Below, in pieces: positions 19,671 to 30,129 of a stretch of DNA of 64,000 nt (positions are counted from its first letter, which is position 1; each line of letters starts with the position of its first letter). The notes under the pieces are model-generated. The model was given only the letters and a program-made list of their open reading frames with translations, was not told the origin of the DNA and did no database searches. Position numbers and translations under genes: made by a program. The DNA is from Knufia peltigerae (lineage: Eukaryota; Ascomycota; Eurotiomycetes; Chaetothyriales; Trichomeriaceae), in the NCBI GenBank assembly GCA_030247855.1, contig JAPDRN010000045.1:170442-234441 (forward strand), written 5' to 3'.

Positions 19671-21926
19671 TCATCCATGACCGCGTGATTCAACCATTCG
19701 GCCTCCTCGGCCTTGTACGCGTGAATCCCTAAAGTTCTCCAGCGGCGAATGTTCCATTTGCTCCTTCCCGCCGCCGCTTTCTTCAATGTGCCCGTGCTCC
19801 ATTGTGTCATCGTGCTCGTGCTCATGCGGCACCGCGACAGCAGGGTTTTGCTTCTGGTCGCCGCCACCACCACCGTCCGACTCCCGCTCGACCTTCTGGG
19901 GTGCGTCGACGCGCACCACGCGTCCATCACTGCCGGGTTTCGGGTTTGGCGGATCGCCGGTGGCCCTCTGCCAGCCCGTCGTGAAGACCTTGCTCCCGCT
20001 GATGTCGAATTTCGGGAAAGCGTGTGCCTCCGTGTTGAAGACGACGCTGTCCAACGGGAAGAACGAGTCGTCCGAGAAGAGCAAGTAAAAGTACTTGAGC
20101 GTCTCGGCCAGCCAGAAGCTTTCCATGTTGTCTCGGCGTTTGCGGTCTTTGACCGGATTGTCCATCACCGTGTCGAGCGAGGTGTACGCGTAGACCGTTC
20201 CCGAAACTTCGTCGATCACCTTGGTGTGTTCGCGGAAGGCTTCGAACATTTCCCAACCCCACTGCCGGTATTTGGGGTCCTTGGTGATCCGGTACATGTA
20301 GAACAGCGATTCGACCGTCTCGGGTCGTTGCAGATTATGCACGTCGTTGGAATGGATGTCGTAGTCAGATCTCCACCCGGCTCTGTGGTCTTCTGACAGC
20401 TCATCCGACACGGGAGGTGTCCAGTCGGGATCGACGTGGCCTTGCCATTGCCTTGGTGGACTGTCGGTCCTGAAGTAGGATATTTCCGGCGCAAGGCCTG
20501 TCGGTGTAACCTTATACATTCCCCAACATGTCTTCATGAGCTCTTCGGCAAGTTTCAGGTTCTCATCGTGCTTCTTCGTCCACTGACTACCTAGTCTGGC
20601 TTTGGCCTGTTCAACGGTCTCGCCCTCTGTGACAGCAAGTGCGATCGTTCCTGGCATGAAGCAAACGAGATGATCCATCTTGGCGGTCAAAGGTGAATGA
20701 AGTCCGTTCTGCCTCTCAGCCAGGATGGTCAATGACGCATGTTGAGAATAGGTGATCAAGTGTTTTTTGATGCCCTCTAGTGCCTCATCCCACATGTCTC
20801 GGTAGATGGTTTCGACTTTTCCTGTTTGCAAATATTGCTTGATCAAATATTCGTAATAACTGTCCCCACGCGATCCTAGCCGGATATTATCGCCTCGAAA
20901 TTCGCCTGTCGCAGGATAGATGAAAATGGGAAGCAAGCCGTCCTCTCGCCGATGTGCGTCAATGACCTCCATCACCTTTTCAGCTTTGTGCCAATAATGC
21001 GGTTCACCTGTAACCTTGGCCAGGTACTTCATCTCAAGCTGGAGTGTTGCTGCCTCAGCGGTCGAAGAAGCGCCGCCATCCAGATGAGACAGAATACCTT
21101 GCGAAGTGTTGAGGTTGACCGACGCATATGGAACTCCCGAAGGCGATTCATAAGCACCGAGGAGTCTATCTGCGAGATCCGTGGCCTTCTCAATATACAG
21201 ATCCTCGCCTGGTTGGTTTGTATCGTCGTCACGTTGCGGTGCCAAGTTGGGAAAGCTCGTCGATAAGTAATATGCCGATAAAAGACCTCCGAGCATACGG
21301 ATCGTGGTCTCAAAAGTGCTAACATCATGGTTGGCAGTGTAGGACAGAGATGTAGATATCCATTCCCGAGCCTTTGCAACCTCAGAGGTCAAATTCATCA
21401 TGATTGCCGTATCCAACGCATCCACAATGATCCAACCCATTCCACCTTGCACCATGTTCTTCCCTTTGCGCGTCAAAGGATTATATTCGTCCATGCCCCA
21501 GGCATACTTTTCATATCCCGCCCACGATGTTTTAAACACCTCCCTCACGGCGTCCCTCTGCGCTGACCAGTCCTCATCCTTGTAGAAGGAGTGCTGATGT
21601 TCAGCAGGCTTGTAGACTGCGCGCGACGTCCAAGGTAACCAGCCCATCCACCACAGAAAAAGCACAACGGGAACGATTATTAGGGCGAGTACTCTCTTCC
21701 GCTGTAACATCCGCTTCCTTCGGCTGGAAGAAGGAAAATGTGGTTTGTCCTTGTACATAGGGAGGTCTTTGTGCTCCCCAAAGATGTCGTTGATCTTGGA
21801 TGCGACCATTCCCGCCGACCCAACTCTCGCGTGGCCATTACTTTGTTTCTGGCGCCAATAGGTATCCTCATAGGCTCGTTGGTTGCTGGTGACTGAAGGG
21901 ACATTCTGAGGGACTTGGAAGGACAT
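19671..21926 (-). CDS. Class I alpha-1,2-mannosidase (GH47)
   Basis: Type II membrane glycosidase trimming alpha-1,2-mannose from N-glycans in the ER/Golgi. The intron-free 751-aa frame starts at ATG 21926. A cytosolic N-terminus is followed by one hydrophobic anchor at about residues 79-97 (V-L-A-L-I-I-V-P-V-V-L-F). The catalytic domain holds GH47 blocks in order: S-T-F-E-T-T-I-R-M-L-G-G-L-L-S-A-Y; L-A-K-V-T-G-E; G-S-R-G-D-S-Y-Y-E-Y-L-I-K; H-L-V-C-F-M-P-G; L-A-P-E; N-L-Q-R-P-E-T-V-E-S; W-L-A-E-T-L-K-Y-F-Y-L-L-F; and F-N-T-E-A-H, whose Thr binds calcium. After this the protein carries an extra Gly/His/Glu-rich low-complexity tail of about 100 residues that most relatives lack. It could be MNS1-like or a Golgi paralogue; the sequence alone does not decide. 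Confidence 0.93.
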   Translation of the reverse strand: MSFQVPQNVPSVTSNQRAYEDTYWRQKQSNGHARVGSAGMVASKINDIFGEHKDLPMYKDKPHFPSSSRRKRMLQRKRVLALIIVPVVLFLWWMGWLPWTSRAVYKPAEHQHSFYKDEDWSAQRDAVREVFKTSWAGYEKYAWGMDEYNPLTRKGKNMVQGGMGWIIVDALDTAIMMNLTSEVAKAREWISTSLSYTANHDVSTFETTIRMLGGLLSAYYLSTSFPNLAPQRDDDTNQPGEDLYIEKATDLADRLLGAYESPSGVPYASVNLNTSQGILSHLDGGASSTAEAATLQLEMKYLAKVTGEPHYWHKAEKVMEVIDAHRREDGLLPIFIYPATGEFRGDNIRLGSRGDSYYEYLIKQYLQTGKVETIYRDMWDEALEGIKKHLITYSQHASLTILAERQNGLHSPLTAKMDHLVCFMPGTIALAVTEGETVEQAKARLGSQWTKKHDENLKLAEELMKTCWGMYKVTPTGLAPEISYFRTDSPPRQWQGHVDPDWTPPVSDELSEDHRAGWRSDYDIHSNDVHNLQRPETVESLFYMYRITKDPKYRQWGWEMFEAFREHTKVIDEVSGTVYAYTSLDTVMDNPVKDRKRRDNMESFWLAETLKYFYLLFSDDSFFPLDSVVFNTEAHAFPKFDISGSKVFTTGWQRATGDPPNPKPGSDGRVVRVDAPQKVERESDGGGGGDQKQNPAVAVPHEHEHDDTMEHGHIEESGGGKEQMEHSPLENFRDSRVQGRGGRMVESRGHG

Positions 21927-23080
21927 CGAGTCTAGAGAAACCCTGTGGCTGTCCTTTAGATGCTGAGGATTCGGACCGGCCGAAAGGGGCGTGGGAGTGG
22001 TACGATTACTCGTGTGACCAAGGGAATCTAAATCATGGGAGGTTGATATGGGCTAATATACAGTGCACAGAAGCAATATCTGAAGGAGGGAATAATATTT
22101 ATTGTACAGACGTGAAGTTGTTGAGCACTACGAAGAGTATTTGGCTGGGAGTTTGTCTGCGAGTACGCAATACAGTGTCCGCATATGCCAGTTCATCCCT
22201 TGACGGATTCGCCAAAACTGCTACTTAGAGAACCCCGGACCACTAAGGCAACAGATCACTAACCAAGGTATTTGCGCCGCTTTTAGGCTTCTCCTTTACC
22301 TGGAGTATCTCTTCAGCACAACTCGACTCGCTTCTTTCGTAAAACAGTATCTGCTCCTATCCCATGTTGTTATGAAGTAACTTGTCCATAGGTTGTCAAG
22401 TCGACCAGGACTCAGGCCCTATATCTGCTTAAAACCGCACTGCTTCCAGATCCATCAGTGGCCGGATGCAAAGTTCGGGTTCTTTGATTGATCAAGTTGT
22501 TCATCATGGTCCCTCTCTAGAAAAGAACAGATACTACGCTGCTTACGAGCTTGGAAAGATATATGAGGGATGAGAACACAGCGAGGTATTCATACGTACT
22601 CGTTTATGAATCATGCGTGCATGGGTGAACTTGGAATGGCTACACGGACACCATAGCGAATACCTGGGACACAGCCATCACTGGTCACCCATTCATTGAC
22701 CAAATTTTCTGTCGAAAGATGCCTATGCTACACAAGGCTGCCTGACAAGAAGCTTTGTGGGCGACTTTGACACGAGGACAATACTTTTACTAGGTAGGTG
22801 CGGTGAAAAACAGAATTGACATTCATACGGATACTCCACGGGCTGATGGGACAATCGAAAGTACCTGCTCAACCCCACTTACCCTATTCACGCGAGACGA
22901 ATGCTCACATCAGATACATGTATGGAGTACGAACCAGCGTTGCTATTTCTTACCTGGCACTGGATTTTTGGACAAAACATATCAAGGACGTTACTTGAGT
23001 ATAGTAACAACCTCCTCTTTACGAAGACGAAAAACACATACAAGCTCGACTGCCAACCACCTTTCCGCTGATTCATTAAA
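21927..23080. other. Long intergenic region
   Basis: About 1.15 kb between the divergent starts of the GH47 mannosidase (minus) and the NmrA-like gene (plus), so it should hold both promoters. It is moderately AT-rich and has only short open frames without family features. I checked by eye for tRNA-like T-loops and saw none. Confidence 0.35.
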
Positions 23081-24234
23081 ATGTCTACAAACACGTCTCC
23101 TTTGACAGTTGGCGTACTCGGTCCTTCAGGCATGTAAGTCCATCTCCCATGCCTATCAGCCTCACAATACACCCCCTCTGGCTTTCTCCAGCAAATGCAA
23201 GGTCTCCTTCTCGTCGAACTAATCAACCTCTACAAAAGGAGCGGATCCCATATCACACTTGAACTCATATCTCGGGGCCACAAAGTCATCGGTCTCTCTC
23301 GCAATCCCTCCAAACTAGGCACGCATTCACGTTACGAACCTCGAACCATCGACCTCGAAAATGGCACTGTGGACGAAATCTCAAAGACGCTCACAGATCT
23401 GGACGTCCTGGTATGCGCCTACGGTCCTCATACCAGCGGTCTCGCAGCCTTGAAGTATGGTATGTTTTCAGTCTCCGTCTCGACCCGCTACACTCCTACA
23501 GGCGAACAACACTAACACCCCCTTTCTCTTGGCTCTCTGTCAAAGTCCCATTCATCGAAACGCTCCGCAAGATCGTGCTGGCGTCTCGAGCTGCAAGGGT
23601 CTCCTATTTCATCATGCTAGGTGGTTGCGGCAGCCTGTACATGCCGGGCACGGACACACACACCTGCGCCGTCGACAGCCCGACCTTCTGGCTCGCCTAC
23701 TGGCGCCACATCGCCTCGTCACCGGCACACATCTCCTACATGGAATCGCGCTTCGGCAGCGCCCTAGCCGCCGGTGTGCGTGCGTACGCCAGTGCCCGTC
23801 AGGCGTTGAAAGAAGATCGCGACACGGAGGAGGCGCGCTTCGTCCGCGACACGCACGAGACCAACACTGCGCTGGGCGAAGGGGGCGCCAAACCGCTCAT
23901 CACGGCGTGCCGGACGAGTTTCATGTTCTTCGACGGCAACACGAGTTTCGACTGGACCTTCATGTCGCCGCCCGCCATGTACCGCTCGGGTGCAAAGACG
24001 GGCAAGTATCAGGTCCAGCTCGACTACCTGCCGATCAAGGGCGAGCCGAAAGACGGTGGCGAGCTCAACGGTCGGTTCGAGGGCATTTCGACGTTTGACC
24101 TCGCGGTGGCGATCGCGGACGAGGCCGAGACGAGGAAAATGAAGGGGAAGCATTGGACGGCATGGGCCGAAATTGACAATGAGAAACCCGCCACGGCGCC
24201 GTATATCGATTTGAGTCACGATTCCATCTCTTGA
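23081..24234 (+). CDS. NAD(P)-binding Rossmann protein, NmrA/YwnB-like
   Basis: Atypical short-chain/NmrA-type NAD(P)-binding protein; reaction unknown. Exons 23081-23133, 23239-23459 and 23546-24234 give 320 aa. The first splice (GTAAGT at 23134, acceptor at 23238) assembles the Rossmann glycine motif V-L-G-P-S-G-M-S-G-S-H-I-T-L-E-L, followed by G-H-K-V-I-G-L-S-R-N-P. D-V-L-V-C-A-Y-G-P and Y-F-I-M-L-G-G-C-G-S-L mark later beta strands. The C-terminal half contains S-F-D-W-T-F-M-S-P-P and ends F-E-G-I-S-T-F-D-L-A-V-A-I-A-D-E, as in the YwnB/anthranilate-like NmrA group. Exons are GC-richer in the third exon than in the flanks. It converges on the metallo-hydrolase with only about 100 bp between stops, which fits a co-regulated accessory pair. 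Confidence 0.83.
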
Positions 24235-24330
24235 AAAGGTCTTGGTATATTGTATGTATGTATTTACGGCCAATCCATCAAATATTTCGCTTTCCCAATG
24301 TTTTTTTCCAAGAAGAGCAGGTTTCGTCTT

Positions 24331-25644
24331 TCAGAAAGGTTCATCCCTTGCCACACGCCCTCGAACATGCTCGTCGAAGTCGTCACCCAACAAGCCGAAC
24401 AGGACGGGGTCCCGATCTTTTTCGTTGTTTTGGAGCATCCACGAAGCATCATGAGCGAGGGCAACGCGACAACCATACTCGACTTCCATACTCCGGATCT
24501 TGGCGATGGTGTCTTTGGCGGCACAAACATCCTCGTGTAGTGACCACTTGGACCCGTCTGGTCTAGTCATTTCGGCAATGTCATACTTTCCATCCAGTAA
24601 TGGTCTGTGGTGGCGGTGGACATTGTCAGCATACGTGTGATTTCTTTCTCCACCTCGTGTCGTTTTCCGTCCTTCTTCCTTTCTTTTTCGAGTCGTCGTC
24701 AAAGGGTCAAGTAAAGGGAGGGAAAACGGAAACACTGACTTTGTATGAGCACAATCCGAACCCAGGACCACCCATTCCCCGTCTGCCAGCCTGGCCGCCG
24801 CGCAAAGGTTCCCTTGCATGTGTCCGGGGGCCTGGATGACCCAGAGACTCCCATTCCCGAAAAAGTCCATGGCCTTTTCGAAAGGACCGAACGGCACCCA
24901 TGGCCCCTTCAGTTCCGACCATTTTTCGGTCGAGACCTTCCGGTCGAAGAATCTAGGGTCGAACTTGTGTCCAACGCTGGGGTCCGTACAACCCGGTTCT
25001 AATTTTTGCTCGCAATCTTCTTCGGTACCTGGTCCAAAGTATCCGTGGGCGTTTGGGAATTCATGTTCGATAGGTCGACAATGATCGAAATGAGCGTGAC
25101 TTGGTGAAATTAGTTTCCCTTTCTTTGGGGGACACAAACCATCTGTGATGAGAAGAGGGGGGAAAAAACAAAGAAGTAAGGTGTACTGCATCTGTAGACA
25201 GTTTGTCCGGTACATACCTAAACAATACAGTATCTATACTTTTGGAAGCAATACCACCCGCAATCAATTGTTGTTCGATAGATTTGTCGGGTCCCACGCA
25301 AGACATGATTTTCATGACATTTTGTATCGAAGGAATATACAAGTCATGGTCCTAAGCATGACAAAAGTAAGAAATGTCTCTCGAGTCTTGGTTCTTTCTT
25401 CTAGTTTTAAAACGCTGAAAGGACTTTTGTGTTGCTTGAAACCCACATTAGACATACCAACGTCCCACAAGACATGACGTTTCAGGTCGGGCTGGTAAAT
25501 GTAAAAACACCAATCGTAGAGACGAAAGATTTGGTCTCGGTCGATTTCATGGTGGATCGTCTTCGCGTTGGCCACCATGCTCCCTCCGTTGAGCAATCGA
25601 AGGTCGACGTGGGCGTCGGTGGCGGGGAGGGTAGAACCGGTCAT
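24331..25644 (-). CDS. Metallo-beta-lactamase-fold hydrolase (lactonase-like)
   Basis: Cytosolic MBL-fold hydrolase, probably acting on a lactone or thioester. Exons on the minus strand are 25644-25447, 25351-25218, 25099-24740 and 24604-24331, giving 321 aa. The zinc motif S-H-A-H-F-D-H appears only once the second intron (25217-25100) is removed; further ligands lie in A-P-G-H-M-Q-G and S-D-C-A-H, with A-L-A-H-D near the end. The first intron uses a GTGGGT donor (25446) that keeps W-D-V-G-M-S-N joined to D-H-D-L-Y-I-P in phase. The start chosen is ATG 25644; the frame is open upstream but its only earlier initiator would be a TTG. This fungal clade is often found in secondary-metabolite clusters or next to oxidoreductases, consistent with its neighbours. 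Substrate is not predictable. Confidence 0.85.
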
Positions 25645-26367
25645 GATGGTCACCGTATTGCCCGGTACGGTGATCGTGGTTAAAAGCGAGAAGAAGTTGG
25701 AAAGTGCTGGCAAGGTATTTACCCTAAGCTAAATCTGTCTTTTATTGTACCAGATTGATTCCATCTTGTACACACTGCAGGTCATGTCCAAAAGTTGGTC
25801 GATCTGGCAAAGTAAATACTTGCCATGTCCGAATGGCTCTGTGTACTCAACTTCTCCCTCATGTTTGATTATTTCCCCAACTTTTATTTTAACCCCCATA
25901 CGACGTATCTAGTAGTCAAACCCCAGATCTCGTCCCCTTTCTCTCCACTCTAGCTGCTTTGAGATCCTCGTCTCTTCCACGTTTACTTACTATGTAGGTA
26001 TCTCCAGAGTACTCAGGTAGGGACTATCGAAAGAAATCCCTCATAATTATTCTACTAGCATTACATTTGTGACAAATGAATTTCAATATTCATTGCACAC
26101 TGTAATATACCAATACGTGAAACAAAGAACATTTCAAATCATCAAGAAAGAATGTTTGGAACATGAGCCGGCGGTGTTTCGGGATTATGATTAAATAATA
26201 TTTGTAGGAGTCTGTCCTTAAAAGTGTCCCTATACCCTTCCCTTTCCAATATCCACAAGGGGCCAAGGTATGCATGAAGTCGTCGAAAACCCGTGATGTC
26301 CTGTTCCAATTTTAAAAGAAAAAAAGAACGCCTGGTGTCATGCCGCTAGTCTAAGTAAGGTCGTGAA
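25645..26367. other. Intergenic region between the MBL hydrolase and GMC genes
   Basis: About 720 bp, AT-rich from 26,020 onwards. It holds the MBL promoter and the 3' UTR of the GMC oxidoreductase. No further gene is visible. Confidence 0.35.
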
Positions 26368-28764
26368 TTACAAGAAATATTCAAGGGCCACAAAGGCCAA
26401 GATGGTGGAGATAAATGTCCAAGGCTGGACTGAGAAGCCACCATCGCTACCGTTGGTGGTTGACGCACTGGCCGCGGTGCTGGTGGTGCTAGAGCTCGAG
26501 GCGGCTGACTTGTCCGACCCTGTCTTGCTAGGCTTTGTTGAGTTTGTGCTGTTGTGCGATTTGGAAATCAAGTCGATGTTGTAGTAATTCCGAATAAGGG
26601 TGCTTGCCTGCTCGGCGATGCCGTATGTCGAACTCATGAGATGAGCAGAAAAGGCGATGGGCGGGACGCTTGCATCGGCCACACGGACGTTGGCTAGACC
26701 GTAGACGCGGAGGTTGGCATCAACCACACCACCTTGTTCCAAAGGCATCATGGCACAAGTAGACGATGGGTGGTATTCTGTGAAGCTCACTTCACGAAGC
26801 CAATCATCCCATTCGTCATCAGATTCAACATCTGAACCTGGCCATACCTCCTTGGTCATGCTGTCGGCTAGAGGCGGGGCTTCACCCAATCGGCGAGCGG
26901 TCTTGATACCTTCTCGGAGGATCTGGATGTCTATTCAACATTGTTAGGAGGGAGGCGTGTAATCAGCCAGGGGAACACTTTACCAGCAGGGTGAGTTAGG
27001 TAGTTAGGGTTGATGACAGGGTAGTCCATAGGATTGGATGAGTTGATGGAGACCTGGCCATGGCTGAAAGGATGCTGAAGGGAGGCACCGATATTGATGG
27101 TTCCGTTGAGATTGTTTCCAATGAGCAGTTCAATTTGTCCAATCGGGCTACTGAAGATCTTGTTGACCGTGGTCTCGTAAATGGCTTTGTATCCAGCTAC
27201 GACGGTCTCGTCCGTACCGGCAGCAGCTGCGGCTGAATCAAGTTGGCTGAGGATGGTGTTTTTCAAATCCTCGGCACCTGCTCCGAAGATATTGGTGGCG
27301 TTGATGTACGCGACAGCAGAGTTGACATAGGAGAGGAATGCAGCATTGGTCTGGAAAGAGTTAGCTTGGAAAATAGAAAGCACAGACATCTGAACCCACG
27401 CTCTCGGAACCGTTGTCAGCATAAAGAGAACCGGCCGTAGCTTGATCTGTGCTCCATTGTACTGTGGCACTCTGTTTCAAATTAGACGTTTAGAGCCTCG
27501 CATTGGCGACTACAACTTACCAAATGATCTTGCAGATGGTGACCAACACCTGGCAATTCCGATACGACGTCGACACCGGCAGCGTCAAGGACGTCCTTGG
27601 GACCGACACCGCTGTATAGCAGAATTGCAGGGCTGCCAACTGAACCACCGGCAAGAATAACCTCTTTCTTGACTTTGACTGTCAATTTGCTAGCGCCGCC
27701 ATCAGGGGAGTACTCGACCGCGTTCGCGCTGAGGTTGCCAGCTTTGGACGAAGAGTTGAAGAGAATGCGCGTGACATACGCATCGGCAAGAACATCGTAG
27801 TTGGTACGTGGTGGCAGAGGGTCGAGATAGCCAGAACGGCTGTAAGACCGTGTCCAGTTGGTAGGATTGATGGCAGATGTCGAAACATAGGCTCCCCAAT
27901 TCTCTCCGCCGTAGGTATCATGGGAGATGGGGATGCCGACACTCTGCATAGCGTTGGACCAGGCGCCTACGATGGGAAACGTGCTGTGGCCAATGTTAGT
28001 GGTTGAAGACTCGATAGGAATTGGTGCACATACTAGCCGGGGTACGACATGTGAATAGGCCCCTTGCTGCCGTGGCTTGAGGTATCATAGGTGATGGCGG
28101 CTTCCTGAGCGATCTCCTGGGTGGGTGGAGAAAAGGTCTCACTCTTCTTCATGGCAGCGAAGAGGGAATCCCAGGACCAGTTGTCGGCACCGTCCATGTC
28201 ACCGAGCATGTTTTTCCAGGCGTCCACTTCGATCTCGCCTGGTCGGTTCATGTACATTCCATTGATGGCTGAGCTGCCTGTGTGCCGGTGTCAGTCTTGG
28301 TCTGATCTTTCCCCTGCCAACAATCATACCTCCAAGTGTCTTGCCACGGGGCCAGTTCATCTGTGAATTGTTCATGCCAACCTGAGGCGTGGTGTTGTAT
28401 GCCCAGTTGAGAGGAGTTGGCCATAAGGACTCAAAGTAGGCATCTGCTGGGGTATCTAGGTCGAGGTCAGAAGATTGACGCGGATTGATTGGAATAGCCA
28501 CCTACTTATCCGATCTCGAAACTCATCTCCGTTACTACCTGCTTCTAGAACGAGTACGGTATGATTCGAGTCTTCTGATAGCCGTCCACCAAGCACGAGA
28601 CCTGCGAGGCCACCTCCAACGATGACAAAGTCGTATTCGTCTTGAATCTCGGTGACAATGTTACGGGCACGAAGCAGCTTGGGCTCTGAGGCTTCGTCAA
28701 TGACAGGGACTGCAAGGACAGCACTTGCGCCCAGAGCAAGCACTGCGGATAAGAGAGGTCGCAT
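26368..28764 (-). CDS. GMC-family FAD oxidoreductase with probable GPI anchor
   Basis: Secreted, FAD-dependent glucose-methanol-choline oxidoreductase; related enzymes oxidise aryl alcohols, glucose or secondary-metabolite intermediates. Seven exons (minus strand: 28764-28506, 28455-28330, 28277-28034, 27983-27521, 27471-27400, 27350-26984, 26930-26368) give 697 aa. A signal peptide (L-L-S-A-V-L-A-L-G-A-S-A-V-L-A) precedes the ADP-binding motif F-V-I-V-G-G-G-L-A-G-L-V. GMC signatures include T-L-G-G-S-S-A-I-N-G-M-Y and A-G-G-S-V-G-S-P-A-I-L-L-Y-S-G. The catalytic His pair lies in Y-H-P-S-S-T and A-F-S-A-H-L-M-S. The C-terminus is a Ser/Thr/Ala-rich stalk followed by a hydrophobic tail (W-T-F-I-S-T-I-L-A-F-V-A-L-E), which looks like a GPI signal. 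All six introns are GT-AG and preserve family motifs; the exon at 27471-27400 is only 72 bp. Confidence 0.88.
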
Positions 28765-30129
28765 CTTGGGAATACACGTATAATGTGATGCGACGGTAAT
28801 GGTACAGAGTAAAGCTGGGATGAAAAGATAGAAAAGTGCTCACATGCCTCGAGGGAGTCGGCTGTGTTAGTATGTCCTCTGTACTGTGTGTCTGTGCCCG
28901 TCCCGGGGTACGAAGCGAGCTTTCGGGGAGATCAATGAGAATCTTGACGCGTCCCGCCTGCCATCGGTTTGCCATTTCCATTTCGACTCTGTTTGTGTGG
29001 ATTGAGGTCGGCAGATCAGGGCAGTGACAGGCTGAGGGTGAAGGCTAAAGAAATTGTCGAACCCACCGTTGACGATAAGCGCAGGAGCGGTTCCTGGCTA
29101 GTCTAAGTTTTCCCTAGCCACCCCGAAGACAAGCCTACAGGGCCTATGAGAGCCCATTTGGACCACCCATTGAGAGCCTGTTGAGGCTCCCATTATTTAA
29201 ATCTGCGGACCCTAGCGTTGTAGCGAGCTTGGTTTAAAGTTGGGCATGCGAAACCAGCGCAATCAGGGATGGACACAGATGGACTCGAGGGACTCGTACT
29301 CCTCCTGTACTCTGTACTACGACGAGCATCTATACTATTGTATGTTATCAGAATGATGATAATATTATCCACATATGGAGCAGGGGTACTCGTCCTCCAT
29401 CTACTCATGCCTACTCATACGGAGCATGAGTGCGTGTACTGCGGAAGTAGGTCGGGTACGAGTACTCCGTACATCTACTAGCTACCCACTCTGGTAAAGC
29501 CTTGTCAAACCCTGCCCCTGCCGAGAAGACAAACACCCCTGCAATCGTCCGTTGTGCGCCAACCTAATTTCCTATCTCAGCTCATCAGACCACAAGAGAG
29601 GAAGCGAGGTTAGAGATGGGCGCGCCATGCTGAGTTACGGATGGCCGGACTATTCTGTACCATACATGGAGATGGCTGATAACAACGGTACTCGGTGGTG
29701 GGAGACACCAAAACATAATGGTAGGGAAGAGTAAAACAGTTCCTGAGGTGTTTCTGTATCCGTAGTTTTATTTTTATTGTTGTTGATGACTGTAGTCCCA
29801 GTCTCAAGCCTCTCCCGCCACCTACTGTACAGTATGCAAGGGACAGGCTGGGAGATCTTCATGCAGGGCTCATGAGGCGCGAAAGGCAAGCCATCGTAAG
29901 GGCGGCAATGCCTAAATTCCCAGGTTAAGACTCCCGAGGCTACCACGTATTTGGAACACACAACGATTATACCGTCACGTGACCCCGGCGCACCTGCTTC
30001 TTTCTGATTCTCTACCGCTCACTCCCCTCCGCAGTTTGATATCAAAATTTTGGAGCAGGCTGTCCAAATCACCCCTGCCTGCACCACGCCTACAAGCCTC
30101 CGTCTTTTCACTGCCGACAATTGCATACA
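28765..30129. promoter_or_regulatory. Divergent intergenic region with a dense TACTC-type repeat field
   Basis: About 1.36 kb between the divergent GMC and CCT2 starts. From about 29,270 to 29,480 it is crowded with near-copies of tactcgt/tactccgta and their complements, including TACTCCGTA at 29,463-29,471 and TACGGAG at 29,418-29,424. The interval should contain both promoters; a pyrimidine-rich leader precedes CCT2. No gene is evident. Confidence 0.4.
29270..29480. repeat. Field of short TACTC/TACTCCGTA-type repeats
   Basis: Within about 200 bp there are many overlapping near-copies of tactcgt, tactcc and the motif TACTCCGTA with its complement TACGGAGTA. Similar single copies occur in other non-coding stretches of the window (16,415; 16,500; 19,025; 36,510; 41,862; 44,067). 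The cluster looks like local expansion of a short unit. Function unknown. Confidence 0.5.

Noticed and set aside
19749..20396. Plus-strand frame of about 215 codons antisense to the mannosidase
   Set aside because: It overlaps well-supported GH47 coding sequence; low-complexity composition explains it.
25645..25713. Upstream extension of the MBL gene to a TTG initiator
   Set aside because: The only upstream start in frame is TTG; fungal nuclear genes use ATG, and the family begins near the ATG at 25644.
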